A program made the position numbers and the translations under genes. From Sipunculus nudus (taxonomy: Eukaryota > Annelida > Sipuncula > Golfingiida > Sipunculidae), in NCBI GenBank assembly GCA_026874595.1, contig CM049309.1, forward strand, positions 11,020,076 through 11,084,075: a stretch of DNA of 64,000 bases, read 5' to 3'. The notes beneath the pieces are model-generated. The model did not search any database and was not told the DNA's origin. It saw only the letters and a program-made list of their open reading frames with translations. Position 1 is the first letter of the stretch, and every line of letters starts with the position of its first letter. Below are positions 12,270 to 25,500 of this stretch, one piece after another.

Positions 12270-12905
12270 AAAAAGACTAATGTAAAAAAATTTAAATTAT
12301 CCCTTAGGTTCTGAAAAGGGGAGGGGGATCTAGGCTGTAAAAAGTGATAATAAATCCATTAAAAGGCAGCTGAAAAGAAGGGGGTACCAGACCCTGTGGA
12401 CTCTCCCTGTGATCTGTATGTGTGGCTGTAATATTGTCAGACATAATTGGCTCACAGCTTTATGAAGACTGCAGTTTAAAGACATGGATACAAGGTGGTG
12501 GCTGACTCATGATTCTGGGTCAAAGTCCATTTCTGTGGAGCACCAGCCTGGCACACCAATCTGTAAGCAGAGCTGAAAGAGGGATTTACTGCTATTGATT
12601 TATGTAACACATTATGTCCCTTTGAAACAGCTGAATATATCATATGTGTGATGCCAGAGTTGATATCTCTTCTTTTTATGTCAAGTACAGTTATATTTTT
12701 GTTTTCATATATGTTTGAATTTATTCTAAGGGTCACTGTTTGAGCATTTATTAAATTAAGGATTTCAGGTATTTTATCTATGGTACTTCAGTCAGGCCTG
12801 TTTTTGGCCACCCCAGCCATGGCTGTATCATCTTAAAAATCATTAATCCTACCCAGTGGCTGTTAAATTCATGTTTACAGAAACAGTTTGTCTTTGGTAG
12901 TATTG
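12270..12905. other. No confident gene; one very weak terminal-exon candidate at 12507-12560 (minus)
   Basis: On the minus strand TCTGCTTACAG is followed by 17 codons (IGVPGWCSTEMDFDPES) and TGA. This is too short to support as a gene. The rest is unremarkable. Confidence 0.3.
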
Positions 12906-12907
12906 TA

Positions 12908-14000
12908 CCGTATTTATTCCAGTTTGGCGATCCCTCTTATTTCTCGACCCCAAAAAATATTTTGAAAGCATAATTTCTAAAATGACTCTAATTTCTCGAC
13001 TGCCGACGATGTTTTCTGTCGACGATGTTAAGGTGAAATGTCTCCGTCTCTCACGGGCAACGCAGTTTGTATCTGACTAGATTCTTATTACACTGGGCAT
13101 CCACATCAAACTTGCTTCCAATAAAATTTATGAAGTTACAAAGATTCGTTTTTCATAATATATAAACTTGATAAAACGTTCAAGATCCAAATGGGTGTCC
13201 GTGACGAAGCAAACTCGTGTACCGTTCCTGGTACGCACGTGCCTCGTGTGCAATTCACGTGGTGGAATCTTCAGCAATAATATTTACAAAATACTGCAAA
13301 TCTCGCGTGGTGGAACAACTGTGACACAGGTGGAACTGTCATCTAAGTTAAGTTTAAACGACCTCGGTTTGTTTTTGGATGGGTGACCGCCCGTACCAAA
13401 CGGGGCCCGATCGAGGGCACGCGAGCTAGGACCATTTCCGGTCGTATATATTTTAACGCGCCTTTACTTTCCTATATTTATTACGTATTATGCAAATAAA
13501 GGTTATCTGATAATAGGCAGTTATTTTTTATAAAGTCTTCTTCCAACTTGATGCAGCTGCTTGTCCCTTTTCGGCCCGCCGATATCGCCGCCTGGCGGGT
13601 TAACTTGAAACAACTGGTGGTTACATGAGTTGCCGTCTATGTCAAGTGATCGTACCTGGTATACGCGAAGTAGTAATCATTTTGTAAAGTGACTGAGCTC
13701 AGTTTGATAAATCATTTGCACACTGCGTATAATTCATGTGACGGTTGAAATCCCGTTTGTAGAAAATACTGTTAAGCTAACAAAACAAACTTATATACGA
13801 CCAAATTATCACTCAATTCATATGACCGCCCGAGTGTCAGAGCGGCTCTGCGTCCCTACGGAAGGTTATCAAACCGTATGCCTCTAATATCTCGACCACC
13901 GCAAATTCTGCATGAAGATAATTTTCAAATATCCTCCATTATCTCGACCTCTGAGAAAATTAATTATTTTTAAGTGGTCGCCAAATTAGAATAAATACGG
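12908..14000. mobile_element. TA-flanked terminal-inverted-repeat element, 1,093 bp, non-autonomous (Tc1/mariner-like by target site)
   Basis: The left end CCGTATTTATTCCAGTTTGG is the inverse of the right end, which reads CCGTATTTATTCTAATTTGG on the other strand, followed by CGA on both sides (23 bp, two mismatches). TA directly flanks both ends (12906-12907 and 14001-14002), matching a TA target duplication. Subterminal TCTCGAC words occur near both ends (12955, 12995, 13892, 13945). No transposase ORF was seen; the 72-codon ORF at 13168-13386 has no recognisable motif. The class is inferred only from the TA duplication and TIR. Confidence 0.7.
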
Positions 14001-14002
14001 TA

Positions 14003-15205
14003 AGTAAAGAGCAGTTTAGGTATGATGTTGGGAGCACCAAGGGCAAGTAATTTCCATTGATTCTGTATCTGAAGGCCCAGTTCTAGCTCTCCCGTTTTTA
14101 CATCTTTAGTCTGCGGTATCAGTTTGTGTTAGTAAGGATGATGTGGATGTGTACCTCTGCTGCCATGGCAACCATAGTGCGGAATTAATGTCGCAGCTGC
14201 TATCCAATAAAGGCCTCTCACTCAAGACCTCATTGTTGATGGTACAAAATACACTGGCAGGAAAAAAAGTCCTGACACATCCAAGCTGACTAATAAAAAA
14301 TGAGGCTTCTCTGAAAAATTAATGTGGCTTGTTCTCAGGATAGGTAACTTTCCTAGAACTGGTGTTTGACTTTGTTAGGTTAACAGATGCACCAAATTGA
14401 TTGTCCTGCCCTGTTTGTACAATGGGTATGTGATTTAGTAATGAGAACTGGACTCATTTCACCCTCTGGGGATGAGTTTCAGTAAATGACTCAAGTATTG
14501 AGCAAGTTATTTTTGAGTTTATTCTCAAGATTCAGTGTTGATCTTTCAATTATTTTTTTAGTAAAATTTTATTACCAATTAGTTTGAAGATTATCAATTA
14601 CTACCTTACGGTTTTGTTCTCAATTTGATTTTTGCAAACAATCATAAAATTGGTTTCTCAGATTGTAGTAAAAGATTTTTTTTCCGAGTGGTGACAATTT
14701 ATAAAGTACTGAAGCATTTATGTATATACCAAGTAAAATTGTGCATTCTCATGCATTAAAAGCCTTTATTACATACTGGCATATAATGTTAGTTGTAAGT
14801 TGACCTTTATTGATATACAGTAGTGCTTAGGACTCAATTTAATGACTGACTGCAGTTAAATGTGATAAAGATATTAGTATCATACAGTACTATAAATACA
14901 ATAACCAAAGTAAAAAAAAATCCCCTTTTTAGTAGTGCATGGATCTCTCTAATGCAGGTTGGAGAAGTGCACATTTCTACAAAAATGTCTTTGATAAACC
15001 TGTAGCTCTTAATACTTGCAGGGCGAAAAATGTTTCTCATATTTTGTTAACACTACAAAAGATTATGTTAAATCCATGTTACATGAAATTTTCAGTTGAT
15101 GCAAACAGAGATGATATCAGTATTTTGAGCAACAGTACTCTATATAAAATCCTTTCCTTAGGTTAAGGGGTCAAAGATGGAATAAATATAAGCTTTTTCT
15201 ATTTA
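14003..15205. other. No gene recognised
   Basis: AT-rich sequence with no tandem repeats or supported exons. ORFs at 14834-15166 are overlapping complementary frames. Confidence 0.5.
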
Positions 15206-15615
15206 GTCTCTCTTTCTTCAGTCTCTCTGAGCTCCTTTTACAGTCTTAAGGTTTCTACAGTCTGTAAGCTCTTTCTAAAGTCTCTCTGAGCTCTCTACAG
15301 TCTCTGTAAGCTCTTTATACAGTCTTTCTGAGCTCTTTCTACAGTCTCTCTGAGCTCGATCTACAATCTCTCTAAGCTGGTTCTATTGTCTCTCTAGGTT
15401 CTTTCTAAAGTGTTCCTGAGCTGTATCTACAGTCTGTCTGAGCTCTAACTACAGAGTCTGTCTGAGCTATTTCTACAGTCTCTGTAAGCTCATTCTACAA
15501 TCTTTCTGAGCTTGTTCTACAGTCTCTTAGCTCATTCTACAGTCTCAGATCTGAGCTCTTTTTACATACTTTGATCTCTTTCAGCAGTCTCTGAACTCTT
15601 TCAACATTGACCTCT
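15206..15615. repeat. ~21-bp CTCTCTGAGCTCTTTCTACAGT minisatellite
   Basis: About 18-20 degenerate copies of a unit reading TCTCTGAGCTCTTTCTACAG are joined head to tail, with units slipping between 18 and 24 bp. The plus strand is pyrimidine-rich. The array contains many CAG/GT-like splice look-alikes, so exon predictions here should be ignored. Confidence 0.85.
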
Positions 15616-16151
15616 GAGCTCTTACTGCATCATGTCAGTTGAGAGGAAATATCGGTTTGGCTGTATGCCTGCCGTAGTTGCTCACTGATTTGACTGGCAT
15701 TGTTTTGATTTCCTGCACAGTGTGGTATTTCTTCCTGAAACTTTTATAAACAATGTCAGTGATTGATTTATAACCTTAAATATTTCAAATACCATTGAGT
15801 TCTATATAGACAGCTGATCCTAAGAAGTTTCCAGTAACCTAACCAGGAAGTGTATGAATATCTGAAGAAGCCTGCTTGAACTGATAAGCTCTGCCATTCT
15901 GCTTAGTACAAATCAGTATTTGTGTGTTTCCTTCTACAAATTAATTATAATCATGGGACATATCATTTTCATCCTGTCAAGAATTAAGGTAATTCATGTT
16001 TTGGACAAGCAAGTTTTAATTGTAAATATACTGGACATATCATTATTTTGACAAAAAAAAAATAAAATTTTTGCCTGTCACAACTAAGAACTAATATTCG
16101 TCTTTAGATTCTTCTATTTCTTAGATTATGGGGGAATTTGTAGGGTGTAGC
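15616..16151. other. No gene recognised
   Basis: Unremarkable AT-rich sequence. Confidence 0.5.
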
Positions 16152-16270
16152 TTATTGTATCCACCAGTCCAAAGTTTTGCGGATATTTTTTTTTTACCAG
16201 GTTCTGCCTGTGCTGCTGTAGTCGTATCCTTAGAACTCCTCCGAGACCACTGGACTGATTTTTTTTTAAA
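16152..16270 (+). mobile_element. Degraded 5' head fragment of family F
   Basis: Reads ATTGTATCCACCAGTCCAAA then GTTTTGCGGATATTTT, followed later by GAACTCCTCCGAGACCACTG. This matches in order the heads of the F copies at 17393 and 27034 (ATTGTATCCGCCAAAACAGA, GTTTTGCGGATAC, GAACTCCTC-GTAACC). It is a truncated relic without core repeats. Confidence 0.6.
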
Positions 16271-16892
16271 ACTTTATATGTTGTATCACAAAAATTTAAT
16301 TATATTTAGATTTCCTGAACATAGAGAGTATAATATCAGTTATGAAATAAAGATGCAGAAATTGATATCTGATACATTTCTGGAAACATTATCTTGCAGC
16401 CAGTGAAAATCTTTAGTGTCTCGGGAATTTACTGGACCACAGTTTACCAGCTCTTTGAAGATTTTTTGCTTCTGGGTATACATAAGTAAACAAATGCTGA
16501 TTTCTTAAAGAAATAAATAATTGTGGAAACTTTTTTTAACAGAATTAAGACACCAAACAAACAAGAATGATAATTCCAGGCCTGTGTAAACATTTTACAT
16601 GTGGAACTTAGCATTCTCATGTCTCTAGAATATTCTAACACCAAATTCCTGTTTTTATATCAGCTAATGTGAATACAAGATTTAAAAAAAAAATATCTTT
16701 GTCAGTTATTTGCTTACAGAGCCACAGGCATCATAAATCAGCAATAATGTCAACGAGAACCTGGAGTGTGCGTTTTGCATCGGTAATATTTGTCTTTCCT
16801 GTGCACCAGCAGGGAGTGTTCTAGGAAAATTCACTTTACTTGCGTTTTCTCCTGTTCTTTGCCTTTCTCCTGTTCTTTGCCGGTGGATTTAG

Positions 16893-17000
16893 GTCAAGCC
16901 TTATCTATGCCAGCAGCAGTTCTTATCATGGGCCTAGCTGCAGCAGCAGCAGGGTTTGTCTGCAGTAACCACAATCATTGCTGGAGGGGGGGGGCACGAG
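16893..17000 (+). CDS. Weak candidate internal exon, unrecognised
   Basis: The acceptor-like GGTGGATTTAG is followed by an open frame (QALSMPAAVLIMGLAAAAAG, then FVCSNHNHCW) up to a donor-like CACGAG|GTATCTG. The peptide has a hydrophobic Ala-rich stretch that could be a membrane segment or signal anchor. The exon contains a nine-G run, which is a warning sign. No partner exon of matching phase was found. It is reported only because both splice signals and an open frame coincide. Confidence 0.15.
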
Positions 17001-17392
17001 GTATCTGTTTAACCACAAAATAGTTACTGATCCTGGACGTACGTTAGTGTGATTACTATGCCATAATATAGTCAGTGCTGATATTTTTGTTGACTCCATA
17101 ATTGTATTAATATTTCAGGAATGTAGATGATATGAAAACAGTGTAATCAGTTTGTATCGCTTGCTGACGGTCTGGGTTATGGCTTCTGTGGACTTCTCAT
17201 CTTGAGGAAAATTCAGTTCACCTGTGTGATTGAATAATATAGTGGAGTGCATGTGTATTAAAAAAATCATAATCAGTGGTTATGGCTTGCTATATTAAGT
17301 GTTATTCAGTGTAGGAAACATTTGATCTCATACAGATATCATGCATACTGGATGGTCAAAGGATTTGTTTCTTTCAGTTTCATTGTCCTTCA

Positions 17393-18950
17393 TTGTATCC
17401 GCCAAAACAGAGTTTTGCGGATACTATGTTTTCAGCTGGTTGCCGCCGCCTCCGCCGCCGCCGCCGCCGCCGCGTAGGTGTCCGGAGAACTCCTCCGTAA
17501 CCACTGGGCGGAATTTTCCGAAACCCGGGATTATGTTCGGGTCACATGTGAACTGCTGCGCCCCGATTTTGTTTTGACCTCTGACCTTTCCTTTGCGCTC
17601 TGCGTCCGTTTGTGCGTCTGTTTCCACACATAAACCCACATATCTCGGGAACCGTTTGACCGATCAGGAAAATTTTTTTGCACAAATGTAGCCCTCGGAG
17701 AGCTTTATAACATACACCAAAAATGGTGGCGCCACCTGCAACCATGTTTACACAGTGTCCATCTGTTCGTCTGCCTTGGGTAAAAATCACTCATATCTGT
17801 GCAGTGACTTGACTAATTCACCTGAAATTGGGCATGCGTAAACATCCTGGATAGCTTTTCTGATTTTATGACAGGTGGCGTCACCTACATTCACGTTTAT
17901 GCAGCAGACATCCAAGCTCATATCTCGGGAACCGTTTGACCGATCAGGAAAATTCTTTTGCACAAATGTAGCCCTTGGAGAGCTTTATAACATACACCAA
18001 AAATGGTGGCGCCACCTGCAACCATGTTTGCACAGTGTCCATCTGTTCGTCTGCCTTGGGTTAAAATCACTCATATCTCTGCAGTGACTTGACTAATTCA
18101 CCTGAAATTGGGCATGCGTATACATCCTGGATAGCTTTTCTGATTTTATGACAGGTGGCGCCACCTACATTCACGTTTACGCTGCAGACATCCAAGCTCA
18201 TATCTCGGGAACCGTTTGACCGATCAGGAAAATTTTTTTGCACAAATGTAGCCCTTGGAGAGCTTTATAACATACACTGAAAATGGTGGCACCATCTGCA
18301 ACCATGTTTGCACAGTGTCCATCTAGTCCTCTGCCTTGAGTTAAAATCACTCATATCTCTGCAGTGGTTTGACTAAGTCACCTGAAATTCGGCATGCTTA
18401 TACATCCTGGATAGCTTTTCTGATTTTATGACAGGTGGCGCCACCTACAATCAAGTTTACGCTGCAGACATCCAAGCTCATATCTAGGGAACCGTTTGAC
18501 CGATTGGGCCAAAATTTTGCATGTGTATAAATCTCACATAGCTCTCTATCATATGCAAAACTGGTGGCGCCACCTGCAGCCATGTTTGCACAGCTCCCAT
18601 CTGTTTGTCTGCCATGGGATAAAATCACTCATATCTCGGCAGTGGTTTGACATATCTGCCTAAAATTTTGCAAGTTTATACATCCCCGACAGCTCCTTTG
18701 ATTTTATGACAGGTGGCGCCACCTGCATTCTAGTTTATGCAGCAGATATCCAAGCTCATATCTTGGGAACCGTTTGACCGATTGGGCCAAAGTTTTGCAT
18801 GTGTATAGAGCTTTCTGGATTTTTTCGTAGGTAGCGCAACCTACATACACAATTTGGATGCAGACATCCATGCTAATATGCAACACTTCACCCGTTCCAC
18901 TCTGATTTAGGCGGATACAAGTAGTCGCTTGTCGACTACCCGTATTCTAG
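17393..18950 (+). mobile_element. Family F Helitron-like element, copy F1
   Basis: The head is ATTGTATCCGCCAAAACAGA followed by GTTTTGCGGATAC, a near-perfect inverted repeat around AGA. A CCG-rich tract lies at 17442-17475. The core has about four ~280-bp tandem units, each with two GGTGGCGCCACC palindromes or variants. The tail reads GGCGGATACAA, then a 19-nt hairpin GTAGTCG-CTTGT-CGACTAC at 18921-18939, then CCGTATTCTAG. TATCCGCC at the head and GGCGGATA near the tail are subterminal inverted repeats. The 3' hairpin plus CTAG is the classical Helitron 3' signature. ORFs inside are repeat shadows. No Rep/helicase gene is present. Confidence 0.75.
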
Positions 18951-21900
18951 TTAAATTATGTGTACAAATATTTCATGCTCTGCATTATTGAAGTTGTGGA
19001 AGTTGTAAATCAAAAGAAATTACAAGGAATATTTAGGTTGCCAGCAGGTATAATTATAATTACTCCAGTTGAAAATTACACCAATATCATATGCAGAAAG
19101 AGTTTCTTCCTTCTAGATTGGATATCTTTCATCATAAGCTGCCCGGTATGGTTACTACCAGCAATAATGTGTGAAATAATTTTGGAATAGTTTTAATATG
19201 TTTTATGGTCACATTTTCATAACAAAATTGAGCTGCTTATTTTGGTAATTTGATTGGAAATATATGATTATGAAAGACTCTTTGTACCTGTGTCCAGTAC
19301 TAATGAGCACCTGTTGTAGGAGTGCATTACAGTCGGTCAGCAATAGTACATTTGTGGTTAAAGCAGTTACACCTTTCGCACATACAACAGCGCACACTGT
19401 AAGTCATTATGTATGTTTATCAATGAGTTCCTGGAATGCTTGCCAGTGGTACAGGAGTCCCAAGTTCAGATCAGTTCCTGGCTGATAAAATCAGGTGCCA
19501 TGGACAAATTTCAAAAGATAACAATCACAGGTGTGTTATTCAGGTATATAATAACTCATTTGTGGAATGTAGGGCATTTCCCAGCTGATTTTTGGAGCTC
19601 CAGTCTCATTTTCAGATACTATACTTCCATACTAGTTAGTGGGAGGAATTGGTTGTAAAATTATTTTCAATTATGGAAAGATAAAATAATGAATAATGAT
19701 CAATTATCAGTCAATCATTTTTTGGTGACATCTATATTTCCATGATATCTGCTGTGTAAGGCAGTATACATGTAGCTTTCAAACCTCTCCTGTTTATATA
19801 TCAATGTGGGACAATTATTCAGTTTGAATAACACAACAGATATTAAAAGTCATGCTGAAAGATCTAGGTTAAGGTTGGTTGATAACACTTTTGCTGCTGT
19901 AAGTTCATGATTGGAATATTTTTTCTAGATAATGTGGCTTCTTGTCATGTTCATACATTTTCATCAGTAAACTACCTCTTATCAGTATAAATAATCGATT
20001 AATAGATACATGGGTCACCTGTCCACCTGTCAGGTTTAGTGTTAACCAGTACCGTTTTTTAAATTTGTGTATCAGTGACAATCAGGGTTCGGTGCACTGG
20101 TTAAAACTCATATTTGCACTAACTTATGATTTTGCACAACTGATAAGCTGTCACTTGCAAATTTCAGTTGTCAAATCTGTATCAGTGCAAACATGGTATG
20201 GTTTTGACTTGTTCAAGTTAGTGTTTAATTGCCCTTGTAGGGCTTATAATTACTGTACAGTGGTTGACAATGTGATTTAATTGCAGGTTAATTAGTCCAG
20301 GGGGAGGTATTGTTAGCAATTGAAAAAAAAATACTGCTTGATTCAGTTGTGTCAATTAGTTGAAATTAGTTGAAATTGCAACATAAACTGTGTTTGTGTA
20401 TTAAAAGCCTCAGTTCATGCTTATAATGCTTTTATATTTATTTAATATTTATATTTATATTTATTATTCTTTAATATTTTTTATAATATGAATGTACAGA
20501 AATTGTCAGTGTTTGAAAAAAACTGAAATAATGCAAATTTACCTGAAAAATACTATTTACATGTGTTTTGCATTAAAACCTGGTGAGAAATAGTCTCATT
20601 GACTCACAAAGACTGATCGGTAGAGAGTAGGATAAAGCATGAGAAAATCCACAGCAAAGGAAGGTTTTTTTCATGCTATGTGAATGTATGTCTGTATTTC
20701 TGGTCTGTTTCACGCCTGGTTATGGTGCAATGCATACTGTGATTGGTTTTCATATTCACAGGGTTTCTGTTTTCACTAGTTATAAAGTGTTTTGTGAGGG
20801 TTCTAATTCCACGATATTACCAGTGTACCTATACAAGGTGTACACTGTATGCATTATTTTCAAAGTATTTAATATGTACTCAGATATTTTTAAATCTGAT
20901 GTTATACATAACATCAATTATTGATTTTCAGCTGTCATAAAAGATCCATTATTATTAATAAAATCAGTCTTTTGTATGTGAGAAAGAAGGAAAACATACA
21001 TGATATGCCAATGACTGTTCAACTGTGAGATGAGGCGTCGTCTTTATGAGTGTTTTAATTTCATGATAATATCATATTTTCAGATATCACGAAAATTTAA
21101 ATTCTCTCAAACAATCAGCCAAATACAGGATTTTACAGAATAATTCATTTTGTAACTACTTGGATTTTCTGATGAAAAGGGTTTCTTTGTCTCATTAGCT
21201 CAAGAAGTTCTATGGAAAACTTCACTGGATGACATTGCCTGAGGGCTGTGTGGGACATTTATTGGAAAATTTCTGTCATCATGTTTTGCTATCATTAAGT
21301 CATGTGCATTTCTCTGAATCAGTGTTCGAAATATCAAGTGTCACATTACACACATAACCAGAGAAGGTTTTTATGCATCTCCTGCATGCAAGGTACACAG
21401 TTTTCACCAGAAGTCACTAAGACAAATGTGCTAGTGTGTCAGGCATGTAATCAAACCAGGATTGTTATTTTTCAGTGTTACAGTGGGAAAAACCCAGGAT
21501 TAATCGGGAATATCTCAGTAAAACTGGTTATTACCGGGAATTACTTGGGGGAAAATGTCTGATCAAAATTTTTTAGAGAGTATAATGATGTATAGTTAAT
21601 TAATTCTGTTTAATGTTGCATGTTGAAATTATATATGTGTGTGTGTAAATATATACATATACATATATACATATATACATATATGCATATATATTGCCAC
21701 ATGTGATGAAAATATATATATATTTATATTCGTGTGCAATATTTCCACAACTCATACTAGTGCATTACTATTACTTAATTATCAATTGACTGCAACATAA
21801 ACTTTTGTAGGTGAGCTGACAAAAGTAATCAAGCATGTTAACCTAATTAAGGCCGTTTTAATCATGGGGGTACAAAAGTGTGAAGAAGCCATGCTAGTCA

Positions 21901-22520
21901 TGTAGGGCTCATACAACTACTTAGCTAGGGTGAGAAGAAACCAACCACTTGGCATCACTTGGGGAAACCCTGTCCAGCATGATGCAGGTTTCTGTGGTTT
22001 TGTGATTTGAGTATGTTTGTTTAAATATATATGTTTGTGTGTGTGTGTGTGTGTGAGATGATATTTCCTTTTAATTCAATAAGATATCTGCTGTTCTCTC
22101 CTTTTATAAGATTATTAGAGGTTTTTTTCAGTTTTTCCCATTTTCCCACTTTGAGAGGTTTTTCCAAAGGTGGTAAATATCAGTATTTACCAGCTGGTAA
22201 ATACCACACTGGGAAAAACTTAACAACCCTGAATCAACATTGACATAAACACTGCTACATGACATCACTTTAGACACCAGACATGGAGGACTCAAGTCTA
22301 CATTTTTAGGGACTCAGACTTCCTGGACTCAGACTTAGACTAGGACATGGAGGTGAGAACTGGATAAACAGATCCGTCCGTCTCGAGTTGAGCAAAAAGA
22401 ACTAAGTACTAACAGAATATTACAAAACAGACATATACCAAGCTTTAGGCCTGCCTCCAGAGGTTAATGTAATAAAATCTTAAAAGCAAAAGGCATGTGT
22501 AAACTTACATACATACTTTT
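18951..22520. other. No gene recognised; TA/TG simple repeats near 21640-21725 and 22035-22060
   Basis: AT-rich sequence. An ORF at 19264-19485 passes a consensus donor (ACACT|GTAAGTC near 19398), but the reverse strand has an equally good acceptor at the same place, so neither strand is favoured. Other ORFs are short and featureless. Confidence 0.45.
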
Positions 22521-25500
22521 TAGCTCAGCTGACTATAAGTCATCTGAGCTATAGTCATGGTCCATTGTCCGTCGGTCTGTCAGTCCGTCCGTCCGTCTGT
22601 CCTTCTGGATGTCCGTCCATAAGACTGGCACGTTTCGACACCATTGGACCCACAAATCTGAATTTCGGCATATAAGTTAGATGTCCCCATAATCTCCTAC
22701 CATGCCAAAAATTGGGTCAATAGGACTTCGTTCCTTTGAGATATTAAGGAAAAACCTCAATTTTTTATTAGAAATTTATTTTCACATTTCAGGACTGCCT
22801 AATATCAAAACCACTCATCTGGTTTTCTTCATATTTACCATAAATATTCCTCTATATAGTTCCTATGTACATGCCAGATATTAAGTCAGTATTTTATAAT
22901 TTAAAAAAGTTATGGGCCCAAACATAATGGACTTTGTAAAAAAATCAGGAAGATATTTGGTCACTTAAGACCAAAAGTGTTAAAGGTAGGGACTTTTTTT
23001 CCAGTAATACAACTTTCATTAATCAAAATTTAATTGTATACCAAAAATTAGATCAAAATTTGTTAAATGTTTTTAAATATTGGCAAAAATATAAAATTGG
23101 TACCTTAAATTTTGCCCAATTTTGGCCATGGCACGTTTTTTTCCTGTTAGTACTGTGGATTTAATTTTCACACCATGGATACATCAGGGTTTTATCTGTT
23201 AAAATCTGAAATTTGAAAATAAAAGCTGCAAAATTAAGCTAGTTATTGAATTTTTTTGGAGGCTCTTGTTGTATTCCCTTACATTGTCAAGCAGTCCACT
23301 TTGATGACTATAGGTCATTCCGTGCACATCTCTATGCTCCCCAGGCTGTTGACATAATTTTAGATGTCCCCAAAATCTCCTACCATACCGATAATTGGGT
23401 CATTAGGACTTAGTTCCTTCGAGATATTAGGGAAAAAAAACTCTGTTTTCCATAAAAAAAAGCCATTGTTACAATTCAAGGCTGCCTAATATCAAAACCA
23501 CTGATCTGTTTTTGATCGTATTTAGTATTCACATTCTTTTTTACATTTTCTATGAACATACCAAAAATTAGGTCAGTATTGGGTATTATTTTGAAGTTAC
23601 GGGCCAAAACATAATGCAATTTTTAAAAAATCAGAAAATATATTTACTCACCTAACATAAGAATTGCTGAACCTAGAGACTTTTTTTCAGGAATATAACT
23701 TTATTTAATCAAGATTCAATTGTTATCCCAAAATTAGATTTGAATTTTGCAAATTTTTCAAGTTATTAGCATAAATCAAAAATCAACACCTTAAATTTTG
23801 TCCAACTTTGGCACTGTTGATTTAATTTTCCCAGCATATATGCATAAGGATTTAATCTCTTAAAATCTGAACTTTCAAAAGAAATTGATTGAAATGAATA
23901 GCTTTTATTCATGTTTTCATACACCATGTCAAGTGTTGTTTACATCTAGCCCACCTGGTAGTACAGCCTTCACTTGCATTATGTAACCCACCCCAGGCAG
24001 CTTACCTTGGCCCAGCTTGGCCACTACTAGCAGGCTTCCCCTCTGCCCTGCACTCATCCCCCCCACCCCCCCAGCTGGTGCATAAACTAGATGAGACAGA
24101 GTTTTGCGGATACTATGTTTTCAGCTGCACGCCGCCGCCACCACATAGGTGTCCGGAGAACTCCTCTGTAACCGCTGGGTGGAATTTTCCGAAACCCGGG
24201 ATTATGTTCGGGTCACATGTGAACTGCTGCGCCCCGATTTTGTTTTGACCTCTGACCTTTCCTCTGCGCTCTGCGTCCGTTTGTGCTTCTGTTTCCACAC
24301 ATAAACCCACATATCTCGGGAACCGTTTGACCGATCAGGAAAATTTTTTTGCACAAATGTAGCCCTCGGAGAGCTTTATAACATACACCAAAAATGGTGG
24401 CGCCACCTGCAGCCATGTTTGCACAGTGTCCATCTGTTCGTCTGCCTTGGGTTAAAATCACTCATATCCCTGCAGTGACTTGACTAATTCACCTGAAATT
24501 CGGCATGTGTTAACATCCTGGATAGCTTTACTGATTTTATGACAGGTGGCGCCACCTACATTCACTTTTACACTGCAGACATCCAAGCTCATATCTGGGG
24601 AACCGTTTGACCGATCAGGAAAATTCTTTTCCACAAAGTAGCCCTTGGAGAGCTTTATAACATACACCAAAAATGGTGGCGCTACCTGCAACCATGTTTG
24701 CACAGTGTCCATCTGTTTGTCTGCCTTGGGTTAAAATCACTCATATCTCTGCAGTGACTTGACTAATTCTCCTGAAATTTGGCATGCGTATACATCCTGG
24801 ATAGCTTTTCTGATTTTATGACAGGTGGTGCCACCTACATTCACGTTTACGCTGCAGACATCCAAGCTCATATCTCAGGAACCGTTTGACTGAACAGGAA
24901 AATTTTTTGCACAAATGTAGCCCTTGGAGAGCTTTATAACATACACAGAAAATGGTGGCGCCACCTGCAACCATGTTTGCACAGTGTCCATCTAGTCCTC
25001 TGCCTTGGGTTAAAATCACTCATATCTCTGCAGTGGTTTGACTAATTCACCTGAAATTCGGCATGCTTATACATCCTGGATAGCTTTTCTGATTTTATGA
25101 CAGGTGGCGCCACCTACAATCAAGTTTACGCTGCAGACATCCAAGCTCATATCTAGGGAACCGTTTGACCGATTGGGCCAATATTTTGCATGTGTATAAA
25201 TCTCATATAGCTCTATATCATACGCAAAACTGGTGGCGCCACCTGCAACCCTTTTTTGCACAGCGTCCATCTGTTTGTCTGCCATGGGATAAAATCACTC
25301 ATATCTCGGCAGTGGTTTGACATGTCTGCCTAAAATTTTGCAAGTTTAGACATCCCCGACAGATTCCCTCTCTTGATTTTATGACAGGTGGAGCCACCTG
25401 CATTCTAGTTTATGCAGCAGATATCCAAGCTCATATCTTGGGAACCGTTTGACCGATTGGGCCAAAGTTTTGCATGTGTATAGTTCTCACAAAGCTCTTT

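Noticed and set aside
17424-18886. Minus-strand ORFs with GRQTDGHCANMAAGGAT
   Set aside because: They repeat with the ~280-bp F core units in F1, F2 and F3; frames are not conserved across units.
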